NCBI RefSeq assembly: GCF_000237925.1
Contig: NC_031500.1
Coordinates: forward strand, 12,611,753 to 12,675,752
Direction: 5' to 3'
Source of the DNA: Schistosoma mansoni
Taxonomy: Eukaryota; Platyhelminthes; Trematoda; Strigeidida; Schistosomatidae
DNA: 64,000 nt
The first letter of the stretch is position 1. The number at the start of each line of letters is the position of its first letter. Of the stretch, positions 47,116 through 59,204 are shown one piece after another. Made by a program: the position numbers and the translations under genes. The notes under the pieces are model-generated. The model made no database searches. It was not told where the DNA came from and worked only from the letters and a program-made list of their open reading frames with translations.

Positions 47116-47480
47116 CGTGTTTTGTTACATGATCGAATGTGTGCCAATTACTCACCTTACTCATTATGTGATTGCAGCTTATTTTTATCTGACTATAAAT
47201 ATTGATTCACGACTGGCTAAATTGAGTTGGCGCACTCGCCTTCTCCACCACGCATTATTTTGTTTTACTTCACTTTCCTATCAACGATTGTTAGAAATAT
47301 ATGTATTCAAAAATCCATTCTCGTATTTGACTTATTTAATTCCGTTATTCACTAATGCGAGTTATGTTGATGATTATATATACGAGGGAAGCGAAGATGT
47401 ATATTTCGACAGCAATCATTTGGTAACGACCATTCGTCTGATTTAACTGGAGTCATGTATAGGGTCACTGAAAAAGTTGA

Positions 47481-49204
47481 CTGGAATAATTACAATAACC
47501 CTATATTTTCATAAGTGAATTCTAGTTAGATGTTAACTTCTGACAGGTTAGTTTGGTGAATAGTGCTTCCTCAAAATAGAATGCCAGAAGAAAAGTTGAA
47601 ATATACGGAATTAATGGTTACAATATTTTCAAGGGCCATTTGTACTCTATTCATGTGCACAGTTTTACATTATTATATATTCGTCTACATTAGTTATCAA
47701 TTTTTTAACAATCAATAGTTTATGTAGTTATCGGAAAGTTTTTGAGTTATTCTACTTCGGATATTCCGAACTTAGTTTCGACTAGTCTTTATTTAATATA
47801 TTGAAATTTGGCAGTGCGATCTACGGCACATTCTGTTTAGGACTAGTTAGTTTGGCCTACTCCAAAAGGTACATATATGTAAACAAAAGCTGATCAAGGG
47901 TGAATTCTCAGTATCAATAAATGGATCATTCAAACCCCTAATAATAATTATATAAACATAATGTACATTGAATACTATAGTGGCTATCTGAACCCAATAA
48001 AACAGTGTAAAGCGTATTGAGATGTAAAGAGAAAGTAATTAGGTTGAAGTCCAGTATAAGCACTAATATTATTCAGAGGAGTCGCAAATTCAACAAAACA
48101 CACCTACTTGGTTCCGCTGTTAGCTACAATCAACCAATCTTCCCATGTACTAACAAGAACACATGAGGTATTACTAATTTACTAATTATTTAATTTCGGA
48201 TGAATCAATGTAGAAATATGAATATTTTCCACTGGTTAAAGAAAACATTTATTCATCATGACAAAATATTTTCTTTCACTATTTTATTCTAGTTATAACT
48301 CATAAATCCAGTTTGATGCGCATTTTGTCCTATTTGCGACTGATCATCTGGATGTACCTGCATCTCAGAGTTGATGTTCACTCTGCGACTCGAATCCAGT
48401 ACCGTTCGCTTCACATATACCAATAAGAGACAGATCAATTGCAGTCCTAAACATTAACGGGTAGATTCAAACAAACGATGCCAAATTAATTTAATCTCTA
48501 AAGTAGTTGTTGATGAGTAAAAGTAAAACAAAAATAAGCTATTTTACAAACTCCCTAGTAACAATATTAATACAATAGATAACCATATCATTTTTCTCAA
48601 TTTATGGAATTGTTTTTTTTCTTCAGAAAATGCACAGATTTATCTATGACCCCCTTATTATTTTTTTTGTTTTTAATCATTCATCTCTCATACCATAATA
48701 TAATCTTTACTTCAAAGTATTTCAATGTAATTTGAATATCATTCAACTACTTAATTGATTATCTAACTTTCTCAATTGTTTGTATTCTTCATTTCAATAA
48801 CCCCTCCCCCCAGCTTTTCTTTGTAAGATCCTTTCTTTGATTTTAACGATTTATTGTTTACTCTATTTCATTATTATGTTTATTTTGTATCCATAATGAA
48901 AAAAAATATAAAGGAACAAACCCATTTGTTTCATGATCAAGATTTGACTATTATTGATAAATTCAATATGATATCATTGTGATCCTTTTTTATTATTGTT
49001 GTTGAAGTTATACGATCTATCTGATTGATTAAAAGGGAGAAAAGATTACATGATCTATGTTAAACAAAACAAACACCACCTTTCAAACTTATATCTTATT
49101 CAGTATATTGAGATAAAATGCTTTTATGTTCAGTTAGGCTTCTTTTTACTATCAACTCTATCTTTGACAAGATATAGATATATGAATGATATTGAAATAA
49201 TAAA
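47481..49204. other. unannotated intergenic sequence
   Basis: Apart from the SINE piece at 48303-48490 there is AT-rich sequence with a C run at about 48801-48812; no gene seen. Confidence 0.45.
48303..48490 (-). repeat. SINE family A copy with internal deletion
   Basis: Ribozyme remnant and part of the tRNA-like region run directly into the tail (CATATACCAATAAGAGACAG) on the opposite orientation. Confidence 0.65.
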
Positions 49205-49525
49205 TTCATTTAGTATTGTTTGTTTGAATCTTCCCATTGATGTTTAGGACGGCAATAGATTAGTTTCTTAACCGCATATTTGCATCCTGTCGTAATTGCC
49301 TTGATATCGCTTCAATTTACAAGCATTCTAAGCAAAAATAGCTGGTGGCTAACAGTGGAATGCAGTTTGACGTGCGTTTCGTCCTATTTAGTACTCGTCA
49401 GCTGGATTACCCGCATCCCGGAGTGAATATCAACTCAGATGCAGGTACACCCAGCTGAAGAGTCCCGATTAAGATGAAACTGAGTTCTACTGTTAGCCAC
49501 CAACTACCTTTGCTTACATACTAAT
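49205..49525. repeat. SINE family A inverted pair, worn
   Basis: Minus tail and ribozyme remnant (49205-49415) followed by a forward ribozyme remnant (AGCTGAAGAGTCCCGATTAAG). Confidence 0.6.
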
Positions 49526-49989
49526 TGTTTTCGTATTTTGTAGTCTATTGTATTTAGAATTTTAGATTGATATGCCATAGTATTGTTTTTAAATTTGACT
49601 ACTGTTTATGATAATTAAATTGAACTTATACTTCTGTAGGATCATAAAAGACTACCTTGAAAAGAAGAATTTTACTTCACAAATATATATATGTATATAT
49701 ATCCAATAAAGATAACCAATAATTATAAGCCCACCCATTATGTATTAGTTGAAACATTTCCGACATAGTATTTAGAACTTGAAATTTTAAAAATAGTTAT
49801 AATAATAATAATTATTGACTAGTTCACGGTGGTCGTTTACTTTCTTTATGTGTATACAAGTGTGTAAAATCGTATTCTGTTCAAAAAGAAAATTCGGTTT
49901 TTTTTGAACAGAATACAAATTCATACCGATCACTGTGTGGGTGAGTGTGTAGATATTATTAGAATATTTTATAAATTTTACGGGACAGG

Positions 49990-50390
49990 CAAATATCGTT
50001 AAGACCATGGGTCAATTGAAGATAGACCACTGTGGAAAACCTGGAAGCACTGAACAGCCGTTTCGTCCTATTATGGGACTCCTCAGCAGTGCTCATTCAA
50101 GATCCCACTTCGCGAGATTCGAACCCAGGATCTACCAGTCTCGCGTCAGAGCACTTGACGGATAGACCACTGAGCTGGCATCCAACGGTTTTAATGTCTA
50201 ACCTCAACCAATGCACGAAATTTCGCGACCAACTTCCATTGTACTGAGGTAGATACCTGTCTCTACCTGACATGGATTAGCTTCACTGGCCACGAGTTCT
50301 CACTAGAACTCCAGGAATTATCTCATGGAGCCAGGCAATAGTGAGCATATGATAATTATCACAAGGAGGTTTTGTGGAGATTGATTAGAC
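49990..50390 (-). repeat. SINE family B copy, near complete
   Basis: Ribozyme with core intact but GTT at the cleavage triplet, B-box complement GAGATTCGAACCCAGGATC, body and tail. Confidence 0.78.
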
Positions 50391-50915
50391 ATTAACACCT
50401 CTGGAAGCCGTCTCAGTGGTCTAGAGGTTAAGTGCTGTGGTGCGAGACTGGTAGGTTCTGGGTTCGAACCCTGCGAGGCGGGATCGTGGATGAGCACTGT
50501 TGAGGAGTCTCACAATAGGACGAAACGGCCGTCCAGTGCTCCCAGGTTTTCCATGATGGTCTAGCTTCAATTGACTCATGATCTTTGCTTTATAAAATTA
50601 GTATGAGACTATTCAGTAGTGCTACAATACTTGGAGCTCTAGTGAGAAGCCGTAACCAGTAGAGTTTAATTGTGTCAGGTGTAGGATGGTTATCCACCGC
50701 AGAGAATGGATAACGGTCACACAATATCATGAGTTGACAGGAGTTAAACATGTACATCACTGGATGATTGCTCGCGGATCTAGGAGTTAGAAGTTAACTC
50801 CCGAGACCGAAGTTCTATATTCGGAAGTAGACTACTGAAGAGTCGCATACTAGGACGGAACGAGCACCCAATGTTTTCAGGTTTTCCCTAGTGGTCTATA
50901 TAATGTAAGTGAGTG
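50390..50915 (+). repeat. SINE family B, forward copy and a second worn piece
   Basis: 50390-50600 has AGTGGTCTAGAGGTTAAGTG and GGTTCGAACCC with ribozyme TTGAGGA (first base changed); helix I is extended to 8 bp (GAGCACTG/CAGTGCTC). 50640-50915 holds a worn second copy. Together with 49990-50390 they form a head-to-head array. Confidence 0.72.
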
Positions 50916-51564
50916 ATTTAAACCATGAAAATTCTAGAACTTCTACACGGACATTTGTCAATTCATCAAAGTGAAATATGTCCTAAAAAGAAGCAACACT
51001 TTATGCCAGTAATAATAATAATAATATGAACACTGTTTCATATGTAAACAAATGTGACTCCAGTTAATTGGTGCTGTATTTTTTAAATGTACCTACAAAG
51101 TTTAGGAGCAGCTCATATCCTTAATAACACTCAAATATATATGATAGAGAATGTATTCAATAAAGCAATTGTCTCCAAGTTGTTGATTTTCCGACTGTTG
51201 ATCAATATTATATGAAAAATATCATCAAAGATGTTACGAGTGAAATCTTCAGGTTAATTTTTGCTTTAGTGTAACTATATACTTAAAGCAACTATATATT
51301 GATTGGTTACTGGAAAGGATCAAACGTCACAAGTTAATCAAAAAAATCAATAAATCAAAGATTATAAACTTATTCAAATGGATAACCTTTAATCTATTAA
51401 GCTTTCCTAAGAATTTAATTCATGGATCAATATTTGTTTTGTTTTGTTTTTCTATTTTAATAGAGTGAAATCAAGAATTGACTATCAAGAGTTATAGTGA
51501 CAACTAAAAACATTATTATCTCAAACATTTTACTTAAATACTTCCCATTTCTAAAATAGGTTTG

Positions 51565-52110
51565 TGTTATATCCTAGTGAAGACATAAGTATGGGTAACT
51601 CCCAGGATCTACTAATGGACTCTTATTCTATATATATTCTTATTGTTTAACTATTGAGTAATTAGATTGTGTATATCTATATTCATCTTATTATAAGTTT
51701 CGTTTTGACCTATGGATTATTATTATACGAATCACTGTTCCTAAATTATATTCAGTTTATTGATCATTGTATCCACATTCACAGCTACATTTCGCTTGAT
51801 CTTTTACAAATATTATTTTCTATTTTATGATGTGATGCCGTCTGTTTGTCTGATTTATAGACCGAGTATGCTTGAAATAGATTATTCGCATAGCAGAAGC
51901 TGCACTTGGTGTTCTGGACTCAATTGGAAGGGCTAGGCGGACAAGGGACCAATAAGGACGCTAGACTACTCATACTGGTTGAATGTCATTGATCGGCACA
52001 GTATTGAGATCGGAAGAGTCGTGTTTTGATTGCTGGATTATTCACGTGAAAAAAAACCGGACATAAAATCGTAACGAATTGGATAGTCCTATTTTTTATA
52101 AAGTCATAAT
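51565..52110 (+). mobile_element. LTR fossil, same family, variant
   Basis: Starts TGTTATATCCTAGTGAAGAC. Closest to the copy at 57739-58280 (shared GGGCTAG...GGACAAGGGACCAAT block). Confidence 0.7.
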
Positions 52111-52439
52111 AGTTTGTCAATATTATCCTAGTTGAATTTAGTTTTCTATCCTAATTGACATCAAATGGAAAACTATTGAATATCAGAGGGCACTGGATAA
52201 ATATTCTATTCCCATTCTTAACTACTAACAGTTGTACACTAATAATTCCACTTGGAAACTTGAAGAAATCATCAGTATTATTTAATCGTTCAGTCAGTAG
52301 AACGAATCGCTTTGTAATAAGATGACTAGTTTTTTAAAATGTCAGCCATTCAATTTTGATTCAGTGATTCAAAGGTATCACACTCCCTACGATGTCTGTA
52401 TACCGTTGGTTTCATCTTGTGTAACGTAGTATACACATA

Positions 52440-52725
52440 TTGTTGTGAACGAGAACACGGGGGGGGCACAAAATTACAGATTATCTCACTTAAATCTGAT
52501 AACCATACAGTAAACAGTTAATTTGTAAAATAACAATCAATTGTCTCAATTTTGACTGTTCCTTCTGCAAATATCAGTCCATCTTCTCTGATTTTATTGT
52601 TAATGCATTGTCGTAACAATTGCGTCCCGTTTCCGTTCTGTCCTTATCGATCTCCTACTGAAATACATACTGAAATACCATCGTTATATAATACTTATGT
52701 GGATATAAGTAGCCCACACCACTAT
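52440..52725 (+). repeat. palindrome-ended repeat, copy
   Basis: GTTGTGAACGAGAACACGGG, CTGATAACCATACAGTAAAC, then ATACTTATGTGGATATAAGT at the right end. Confidence 0.62.
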
Positions 52726-53434
52726 ATTTGAATGCTTGACGTCAGTTCATAATGTTAGCTAACTAAATCATCATAACCGTATTAAATTTCTACTCATATT
52801 AGCGAGAGCATTTCAACATTGCTATTTTACTTGTGAAGCACATCAGTAGTAAACATTCATCTCATATCATTAGTTGAATGTATAATGTGCATATTATGTA
52901 ATACATTGAATAAGTCAGTATTTTCATTCTTTATGGTTGAATAATTTTCAAATCATGTAACTAGGTTATTCACATAGTTTATATTAGAAACCATCTAGCC
53001 GAAATTGGATGAATCGATGGGGTTTTCTTTGACAAACATTTTATTTAGCAACAAAATATATCAATAATGAACTGAACATATGTGTTGCTGGGATAAACAT
53101 ATTCAACTGTGAGTAGTATGTTTATTTGATTTAACTAAATTATAAATTAGTTGGTAAGATATCTATCTATTATGTTCTGTCTGATTAGTACGCTAATTAA
53201 GTGACTGAAACTCCTTGATTATCTATGAACTGACTGGACGGTTGTTGAATTTGAGAAGGAAGTTGTATGTATACGGTTTTTGAAGTGAACTCCAGGATGG
53301 ACGTTTTATCCCCTGTTTCTAAGTTCTATCAGCTTTTATGAAATATCTCATTAGTTTTTTTGTCACTTTAAACAACAACATCAGTACAAACTTTGAATAA
53401 AAGCGATTTTTGAAAATTTCTCATCAAATAAATA
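52726..53434. other. unannotated intergenic sequence
   Basis: AT-rich downstream flank of the neuroligin-like gene; nothing recognised. Confidence 0.45.
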
Positions 53435-53940
53435 ACAATTTTAATAGTTGAGATCGTGAATCAATTGAAGCTAGACCATCATGGAAAACCTGGAAGCACT
53501 GAATGGCCATTTCGTTCTATTGTGGTACTCTCCAGCAGTGCGCATCCACAATCCCGCCTCGCAAGATTCGAACCCTGAACCTATCAGTCTCGCGCGTGAG
53601 CTCTTAACTTCTAGACAATTGAGCTGGCCAGCATCCGACGGTGTTAATGTCTAACTCTAACCGATCCACGAAATCGAGCGATACATCTACCAATGTCTTC
53701 AGTGAGTTAATATCTCATAACAGACCTGGTTGAACTCCAGTGGTCACTTCTTCTCACTAGAACTCCAGGAAATACCGTTGGATGTCGGCTCAGTAGTCTA
53801 GTGGTTAAGCGCTCACCCACAAGACTGATAGGTCCTGGGTTCGAATCTCGCGAGATCTGATCGTGGATGCGCACTACTGAAGAGTCCTACAATAGGATGA
53901 AATGACCGTCTAGTGCTTCCAGGTTTTTCATGGTGAAAAT
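53435..53940. repeat. SINE family B inverted pair
   Basis: Minus copy (53435-53775) fused at CCAGGAAATACC to a forward copy (53776-53940) with a B box GGTTCGAATCTCG and the covarying ribozyme. It lies about 110 bp past the neuroligin-like stop codon. Confidence 0.78.
53871..53916 (+). ncRNA. hammerhead ribozyme, SINE family B, covarying helix I
   Basis: GCACTA pairs with TAGTGC, where other copies have GCACTG and CAGTGC: both sides of one pair changed together. Core CTGAAGA, GAAA and GTC are kept; stem II closes with a G-T wobble and stem III has a T-G wobble. Confidence 0.75.
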
Positions 53941-54047
53941 GCCAATTCAAGCTTTACTGAAATTAGAGAATCCTCTTTTTCTGATCTACAACTCTTCACT
54001 GTCATTAAAATTCATAAATAAAACAATGAAATACAATGAAAATAACA

Positions 54048-54896
54048 TTAAGATATTAATAACTTTCTTCTTCTACAATATACAATTAATAATAACATAA
54101 TAATAATACATAAAATAAATAATAACCCCCCTAATGAAAATGTAGCTAAACGATATATTTCTAAATCCATTGGTATCATAGTTGGTATTGGATACCTTGG
54201 TAACCATAAAAGTTGTTTAGCATAAAGATAAATCCAATATGAATATGTATTCATTCGATAATTTTGTCGTAAATCAAAATCACCATGGATTCTTTTTAAT
54301 TCTAAATTTGAATGATAACTTCCTTCGGATAAAGTAAGATTATCAGTTAAATTTAACCATAAATATGTTCGATTTTCAATACGATATGTATCCCATGTTA
54401 TATTACGTAATGGTTCTGGTGTAGCATTTGATGATTTTGCAAAATTCGATATCAATGATAATATATAACTACTCATTTTTATATCAAGATTTGTATATTG
54501 GTAACGAGGGGGTTTAAGATTTAAATCAATTGCCCATTGTTTATTGATTTCTTCTATAGTTTTATATAATTGTAATAATGGTAATCCAAATAGATATGGT
54601 AGTTCTGAACCAGGATAGATACCAATGATTTGACTCCATATATCATTTATTGATTTATAACCAAAAATATACATTTGTGTATGGTTAGTGGGTAAATATT
54701 GATTCGTATTGGATTGTAATTTCTTTTTCTTAGCAAATCTTGGATTAGAATGATATTGAAGGGTTTGAATTAAACCAGAACCAATAAAACGATCTGTCCA
54801 AGCAGAACGATACATTTTCCAACGTGATAATGTATTTTCTTTATCTGGCCAGTATGTATATTGAAAAAGTAAAGAATTTGTAATACCAATTGGATC
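54048..54896 (-). CDS. neuroligin/cholinesterase-like membrane protein, terminal exon
   Basis: The exon opens after a TAG acceptor in phase 0 and gives 282 residues. It starts DPIGITNSLLFQYTYWPDKEN and continues RWKMYRSAWTDRFIGSGLIQTLQYH, which parallels the neuroligin block [29 protein letters not shown]. Next come IIGIYPGSELPYLFGLPL (the esterase HG(D/S)E(V/L)PYVFG block), SYILSLISNFAKSSNATP (neuroligin NFAKTGDPN) and WDTYRIENRTYLWLNL. The catalytic-His position reads Pro here (YPGSELP), so esterase activity is not expected. Sequons NIT, NRT and NLT support an extracellular fold. One transmembrane segment near residues 249-272 (LATFSLGGLLFILCIIIMLLLIV) is followed by a tail of only about 9 residues, CRRRKLLIS, much shorter than the PDZ-binding tail of neuroligins. 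The protein could equally be called gliotactin- or neurotactin-like; adhesion is inferred from family. Confidence 0.85.
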   Translation of the reverse strand, partial: DPIGITNSLLFQYTYWPDKENTLSRWKMYRSAWTDRFIGSGLIQTLQYHSNPRFAKKKKLQSNTNQYLPTNHTQMYIFGYKSINDIWSQIIGIYPGSELPYLFGLPLLQLYKTIEEINKQWAIDLNLKPPRYQYTNLDIKMSSYILSLISNFAKSSNATPEPLRNITWDTYRIENRTYLWLNLTDNLTLSEGSYHSNLELKRIHGDFDLRQNYRMNTYSYWIYLYAKQLLWLPRYPIPTMIPMDLEIYRLATFSLGGLLFILCIIIMLLLIVYCRRRKLLIS

Positions 54897-55104
54897 CTAT
54901 TGAAATGAAACATTTAGAATGGGAACATACGTTACACTGATAATGATAATGCTGGTTATTATATAAGAGATTTATTAAACAAAACTTTTCAGTGAAATTA
55001 TATCGATCCTGATCGACGCCATTTATGATGTTGAGAATTATTAGTGGATGTTAAAAAAACAGGCTTTCCAAATCAAGAATCTATCACTAGTTAGTTTCGG
55101 TAGG

Positions 55105-55600
55105 CTTGCAGTTACTGGCTCTACGTGGAGCCCATATAGGTTATTTTAGTTTCTGGACAGAACAGTTTATTCATTTTTTTAAACCAAACTTTGACTTTGT
55201 CACTTATTCGCTTATCAACCTTGACTGTTTTTATATGAGCGTATGTGTATGCACTTCTTATCCTATTCATCTCATATGTGCAACTTATTTTTGTCTGACT
55301 ATAGATATTGAGTCACACCTGATAGAAAAGCGTGTCATTTCGCTTCGCTCTCTTATCTACGCTTCCTTCACTTCGTTCCTATGATTGTCTTTCCAGGTCA
55401 ATGAGTGTACAAAATAAACGTATTCAAACCTTATTCTCGTATATGAATTATTTAATTCCGTTATTCACTAACGCGATTAAAGTCAATGATTATTTATGAG
55501 GATCGACGATATGTATAAGTCGATAACAATAATTACACAATCAAAATAGGAGTCAGATATTCTAGGGTCATTGAAGGCTATGAGATTCTCAAAGTTTATA
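55105..55600 (+). mobile_element. LTR fossil, related to 36850-37411
   Basis: Shares TTATATGAGCGTATGTGTA, TTTTTGTCTGACTATAGATA and TTCCGTTATTCACTAACGCG with the other copies. Lies in the intron of the neuroligin-like gene. Confidence 0.55.
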
Positions 55601-55724
55601 ATTCGTCTCCTTATATTTAAAATCGCGCTAATATTGTTAAAAGTTTGATAATATTTCTAGGGAAGATTAGTATATGCTTAGATTCTTTATTCAGTCGTAA
55701 GTATTTTCATTATGAACTTCATGT

Positions 55725-55950
55725 GTAAGGTGGTTGGAGGTAGTCGACAGGAAACCACTGACTCGGGTTTTGTTTTAGTTAACACTCATTTATAAGACGT
55801 ACCTGTAAAGTTGAGGAAACTGATGCTTCCCATAACGTACGATCTCAGGCATCCAGATCCACAATCTGAGATGTTAGCGTTGAGTTATTTAGACAATTAC
55901 TGATCAACTCTAATACCGATATGTTTACAATTGATTGACTAGTGAGTAGT
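55725..55950 (-). repeat. third tRNA-like repeat (family C)
   Basis: GGTGGTTGGAGGTAGTCGAC, ACCTGTAAAGTTGAGG, then ATCTGAGATGTTAGCGTTGA and AGTTATTTAGACA. Same layout as 26130-26420; worn. Confidence 0.5.
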
Positions 55951-55954
55951 GACC

Positions 55955-56165
55955 AGGTACATCCAGCTGACGAGTCCCGAATAGAACGAAACGCGCGTCA
56001 AACTGTTTTCCACTACTAGCCACTATTTATCTGTGCTTATAATGCTTGTGAATTAAGGCAATATCGAGCCAATACGCACAGTATGCACATATGCTAATAA
56101 GAGACTGACCAGTTGCAGTCCCAAACATCAATTAGATGATTCAATCAAACAATATTAAGTGAATC
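55955..56165 (+). repeat. SINE family A, head missing
   Basis: Starts at CAGGTACATCCAGCTGACGA, then ribozyme with one stem II change (AGAAC), body and tail. Confidence 0.75.
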
Positions 56166-56309
56166 ATATATTTGTTGATGGAGGTTAAAATTATCAAGAA
56201 ATTGAAAAATTTAAAACAGACAACATGAAATGGACTTCATTCATCCTAAATAGTATTTTACTGTTGATGTCTTACAAAATTGTTTGTCAAAAGATAAACT
56301 ACTTCTACT

Positions 56310-56819
56310 GTGATTATATCCCGAAGAGAATTATGAATGGTAACTTTTGAGAACTATTTATGAACCAATACCATACATATGGCTCTATTAAATAATTCTT
56401 AAGTAGCTAAACTATGCATATTCGTGTCTCTCTTATTATAAGCTTCATTTTGACCTATGAACTATTATTATACGATTTGCCATTCTTGAGTTATGTCCAG
56501 TCTATTAACTATAGTCTCCTATATTCACAGATACATTTAGCTAGATCTTGTACAAATGTTATTTTCTATTTTATGGTACGATGTGGTCAGTTTAGTTTGT
56601 AAATAAACCCGGTATGTTTAAAATACATGATTCATTATCATGGAGGCTAAGAGTGGTGTTTTTAGACTCAATAGGCAGATCTAGGCAAAGAGAAGAACCA
56701 TTAAGGACTCTAGACTGATTTATGAGTCATTGGTCCAGTCAATAAATCACTACTCTCTAATAAGCGGTATCATTAGTTTATATATGATTAATAGGGCTCA
56801 AAGCCAACAAGCTATAACA
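56310..56819 (+). mobile_element. LTR fossil, same family
   Basis: Starts near TGATTATATCCCGAAGAG and ends GCTATAACA; closest to 8467-8983. Confidence 0.72.
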
Positions 56820-56894
56820 ATTGATATTTCAGTAGTATATGAAAATTTATTCCAAGAATCATTGAAGTATACACCTGTATATTATTCAATTAAG

Positions 56895-57060
56895 TATTAA
56901 TCTCGCGAGTGCGGGATCGTGGTTGCTCACTGCTGAGGAGTCCCATAATAGGACGAAACGGCCGTCCAGTGCTTCCAGGTTTTCGATGGTGGTCTAGCTT
57001 CAATTGACTCATGATTTCAACTTTGAAATATACTGAAATCTCCACAAATCCCCTTCTAAG
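56895..57060 (+). repeat. SINE family B 3' part
   Basis: Begins within the B-box region (AATCTCGCGAGTGCGGGATC), then the intact ribozyme and distal block. Confidence 0.75.
56928..56971 (+). ncRNA. hammerhead ribozyme, SINE family B
   Basis: CACTG, CTGAGGA, GTCC-CATAATA-GGAC, GAAAC, GGCC, GTC, CAGTG: all conserved positions intact. Part of the family B copy at 56895-57060. Confidence 0.8.
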
Positions 57061-57446
57061 TATTAACCATTTGAATTGTTTAAGTACATACAATAATTTA
57101 TATTCATTGATTATGTAACATAAGTTGTATATACCATGATAATGATAAATGACTTTATGTTTTTCCTCAAGTATTTTTGTGAATAAATTAAAAGGGTTGT
57201 ATGTAATAGTTACCTTTACAGTCATATCGCCACCATCATCGTCATCATCATATGGTCACTTATAATAAATGGTTTAAGATTGATTTAAGAAATACTCTTA
57301 TCCTATATATGTAGAAAGAAGTACAAATATACATCTAAGGATATGCTTAGATTTATCTCCTACTTTTGAATTCTGGCATAATTTTGGATATTGATGAATG
57401 ATTGGAATTTTGAATGATTTTAAGTAGAGAGTAGGTACCATTCTAC

Positions 57447-57650
57447 AGTAAGTAAGTAAAGAAGGAAGGAAGGAAGGAAACAAGTAAGTAAGTAAGTAGG
57501 TAGGTAGGTAAGTAAGTAAGTAAATAGGTAAGTAGGCAAGTACGTAAGCAAGTAATTAAGTAGGTAAGTAAGTAGGTAGGTAGGTAGGTAAGCAAGCAAG
57601 TAGGTAAGTATGTAGGTACGTACGTAAGCAAGTAAGTAAGTAAGTAATTG
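57447..57650 (+). repeat. (AAGT/AGGT)n variant tetranucleotide array
   Basis: About 50 imperfect GTAA, GTAG, GCAA and GAAG units without an LINE body beside it. The unit equals the RTE tail unit. A short relative lies at 58532-58545. Confidence 0.85.
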
Positions 57651-57738
57651 ATAAGTTTCGTTATTTGGACGCTATACTCGGATCCTAAGCTATTATCGTA
57701 ACTTCCAAGCTAAATCTACACAGCAACTTGAACACGAG

Positions 57739-58280
57739 TGTTATATCCTAGTGAATACATAAGTACGGGTAACTTTCAGGACCTATTAATGGATTATTAT
57801 TCTATATATATTCTTATTGTTTAACTATTAAGTAATTAGATTGTGTATAACTATATTCATCTTATTATATGGTTTATTTTGACCTATTGATTATTATTAT
57901 AGGATTTACTGTCCCTAAATTATATCGTATCCCACGTTCACAGCCACATTTGGTTTGATCTTGTATAAATATTATTTTCTATTTTGTGATGTGATCTGTT
58001 TGTCTGGTAAAAAAAAACGGAGTATGCTTGAAATAAATGATTCGCATAGATTCGTATAGCAGAAGCTGCAATTGGTATTTCTGGACTCAATTGGAAGGGC
58101 TAGTCGGACAAGGGACCAATGCGGACGCTAGATGCTCATACTGATCGAACGTCATTGATTTGGCACAGTGTTAAGATTAGACAAGTCGTATTTCGATTGG
58201 TGGATAATTCACGTGATAAAAAGCCGGACATAAAATCATAATAAATTGGCATACGGTCTTCTTATTTTATAGTCATAACA
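57739..58280 (+). mobile_element. LTR fossil with primer-site-like flank
   Basis: TGTTATATCCTAGTG to GTCATAACA, followed at once by AATTGGCGAC, a primer-binding-site-like start. It interrupts an older repeat (57650-57738 and 58290-58530). Confidence 0.72.
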
Positions 58281-58289
58281 AATTGGCGA

Positions 58290-58530
58290 CGGCCTTTTAT
58301 AAAGTCACAAGTATTTAAGAAGTCCTTAGGTTTTCCAGGAAATTCTGGAATGCTACTAAACATAGTAACAGTATAGTAATCAGTCAATCAGAAACTCTAC
58401 ATGTGACTTCTCACTTTCGTGATGTTTCCGGTGAAACTTCTAGTGAACGCTGATTGGATAAAATGCTTCTTAGTGTTTCCTGAGCTTTTCTCGTCTTTTA
58501 CGAGAAGTTTTCTGGATCACTCCAACCAGT
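58290..58530 (+). repeat. second part of the 4.6-kb repeat, split by an LTR
   Basis: TTAGGTTTTCCAGGAAATTC through GAACGCTGATTGGATAAAATG to GAAGTTTTCTGGATCACTCC matches 4800-5010; 57650-57738 matches 4635-4715. Confidence 0.6.
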
Positions 58531-59204
58531 AAGTAAGTAAGTACGTTTGTTATTTATATAGTTACTTATTTAGTCAAAACAAACATTGACGAATAAATGA
58601 TTCAGTCTTATAGGTTAAATTACAGTATGCAATTAGTCATAGGACCATTAAAACCAAGAAGCATTGAATATCGATTCCATCCTAGTAAGTCAGCATTTAC
58701 GACCTTATATTAGATCAATCTTAGAACCATATGGCCTTGTTAACTCAAATTAGAAGTGGTAATTAATAGATGTCAGCTCAGTGGTCTGAAGTTTTAAAAC
58801 TCTCCCTAAAGTTCAAGTGCCCTCTGTTCGATTACCGATAACATCTTGAATGCATTATATCAAAGCTATCCATCCACCAATAAGGACTGATCGATTATAG
58901 TCCTGAATATGAACAATGAAATAAGAATATGAATTCAGTCTTGGTATATTTTTACATAATAATTAACGAGGATTTAACCAAACAGAAAATTTCCTGTTAT
59001 TCTACTCAAATCTTTATTCTTACTCTCTTCAAACTAATCGATAATTGGAATTATGTGTACCTGGAGGTGGGAATAAATCTTTCTTGTATATTCATGCACA
59101 CACATAAATGTTTTTCAATTTTTAGTACTCCTTTTATCTGAACTGAACAATGAGACATGATAAAAGAGAAAAAGAGTATATATAAAATATATATCTATCC
59201 TTAT

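Larger units (their letters stand above)
46455..47480 (+). mobile_element. LTR fossil split by a SINE foldback
   Basis: 46455-46585 and 47116-47480 match successive parts of the LTR at 40855-41290 (TACTGGGTCAAGCTCACATA; later TTCACTAATGCGAGTTATG). The SINE foldback lies between. Confidence 0.6.

Noticed and set aside
57443-57631. Leu/Thr/Tyr-rich antisense frame
   Set aside because: Translation of the tetranucleotide array; no coding signal.
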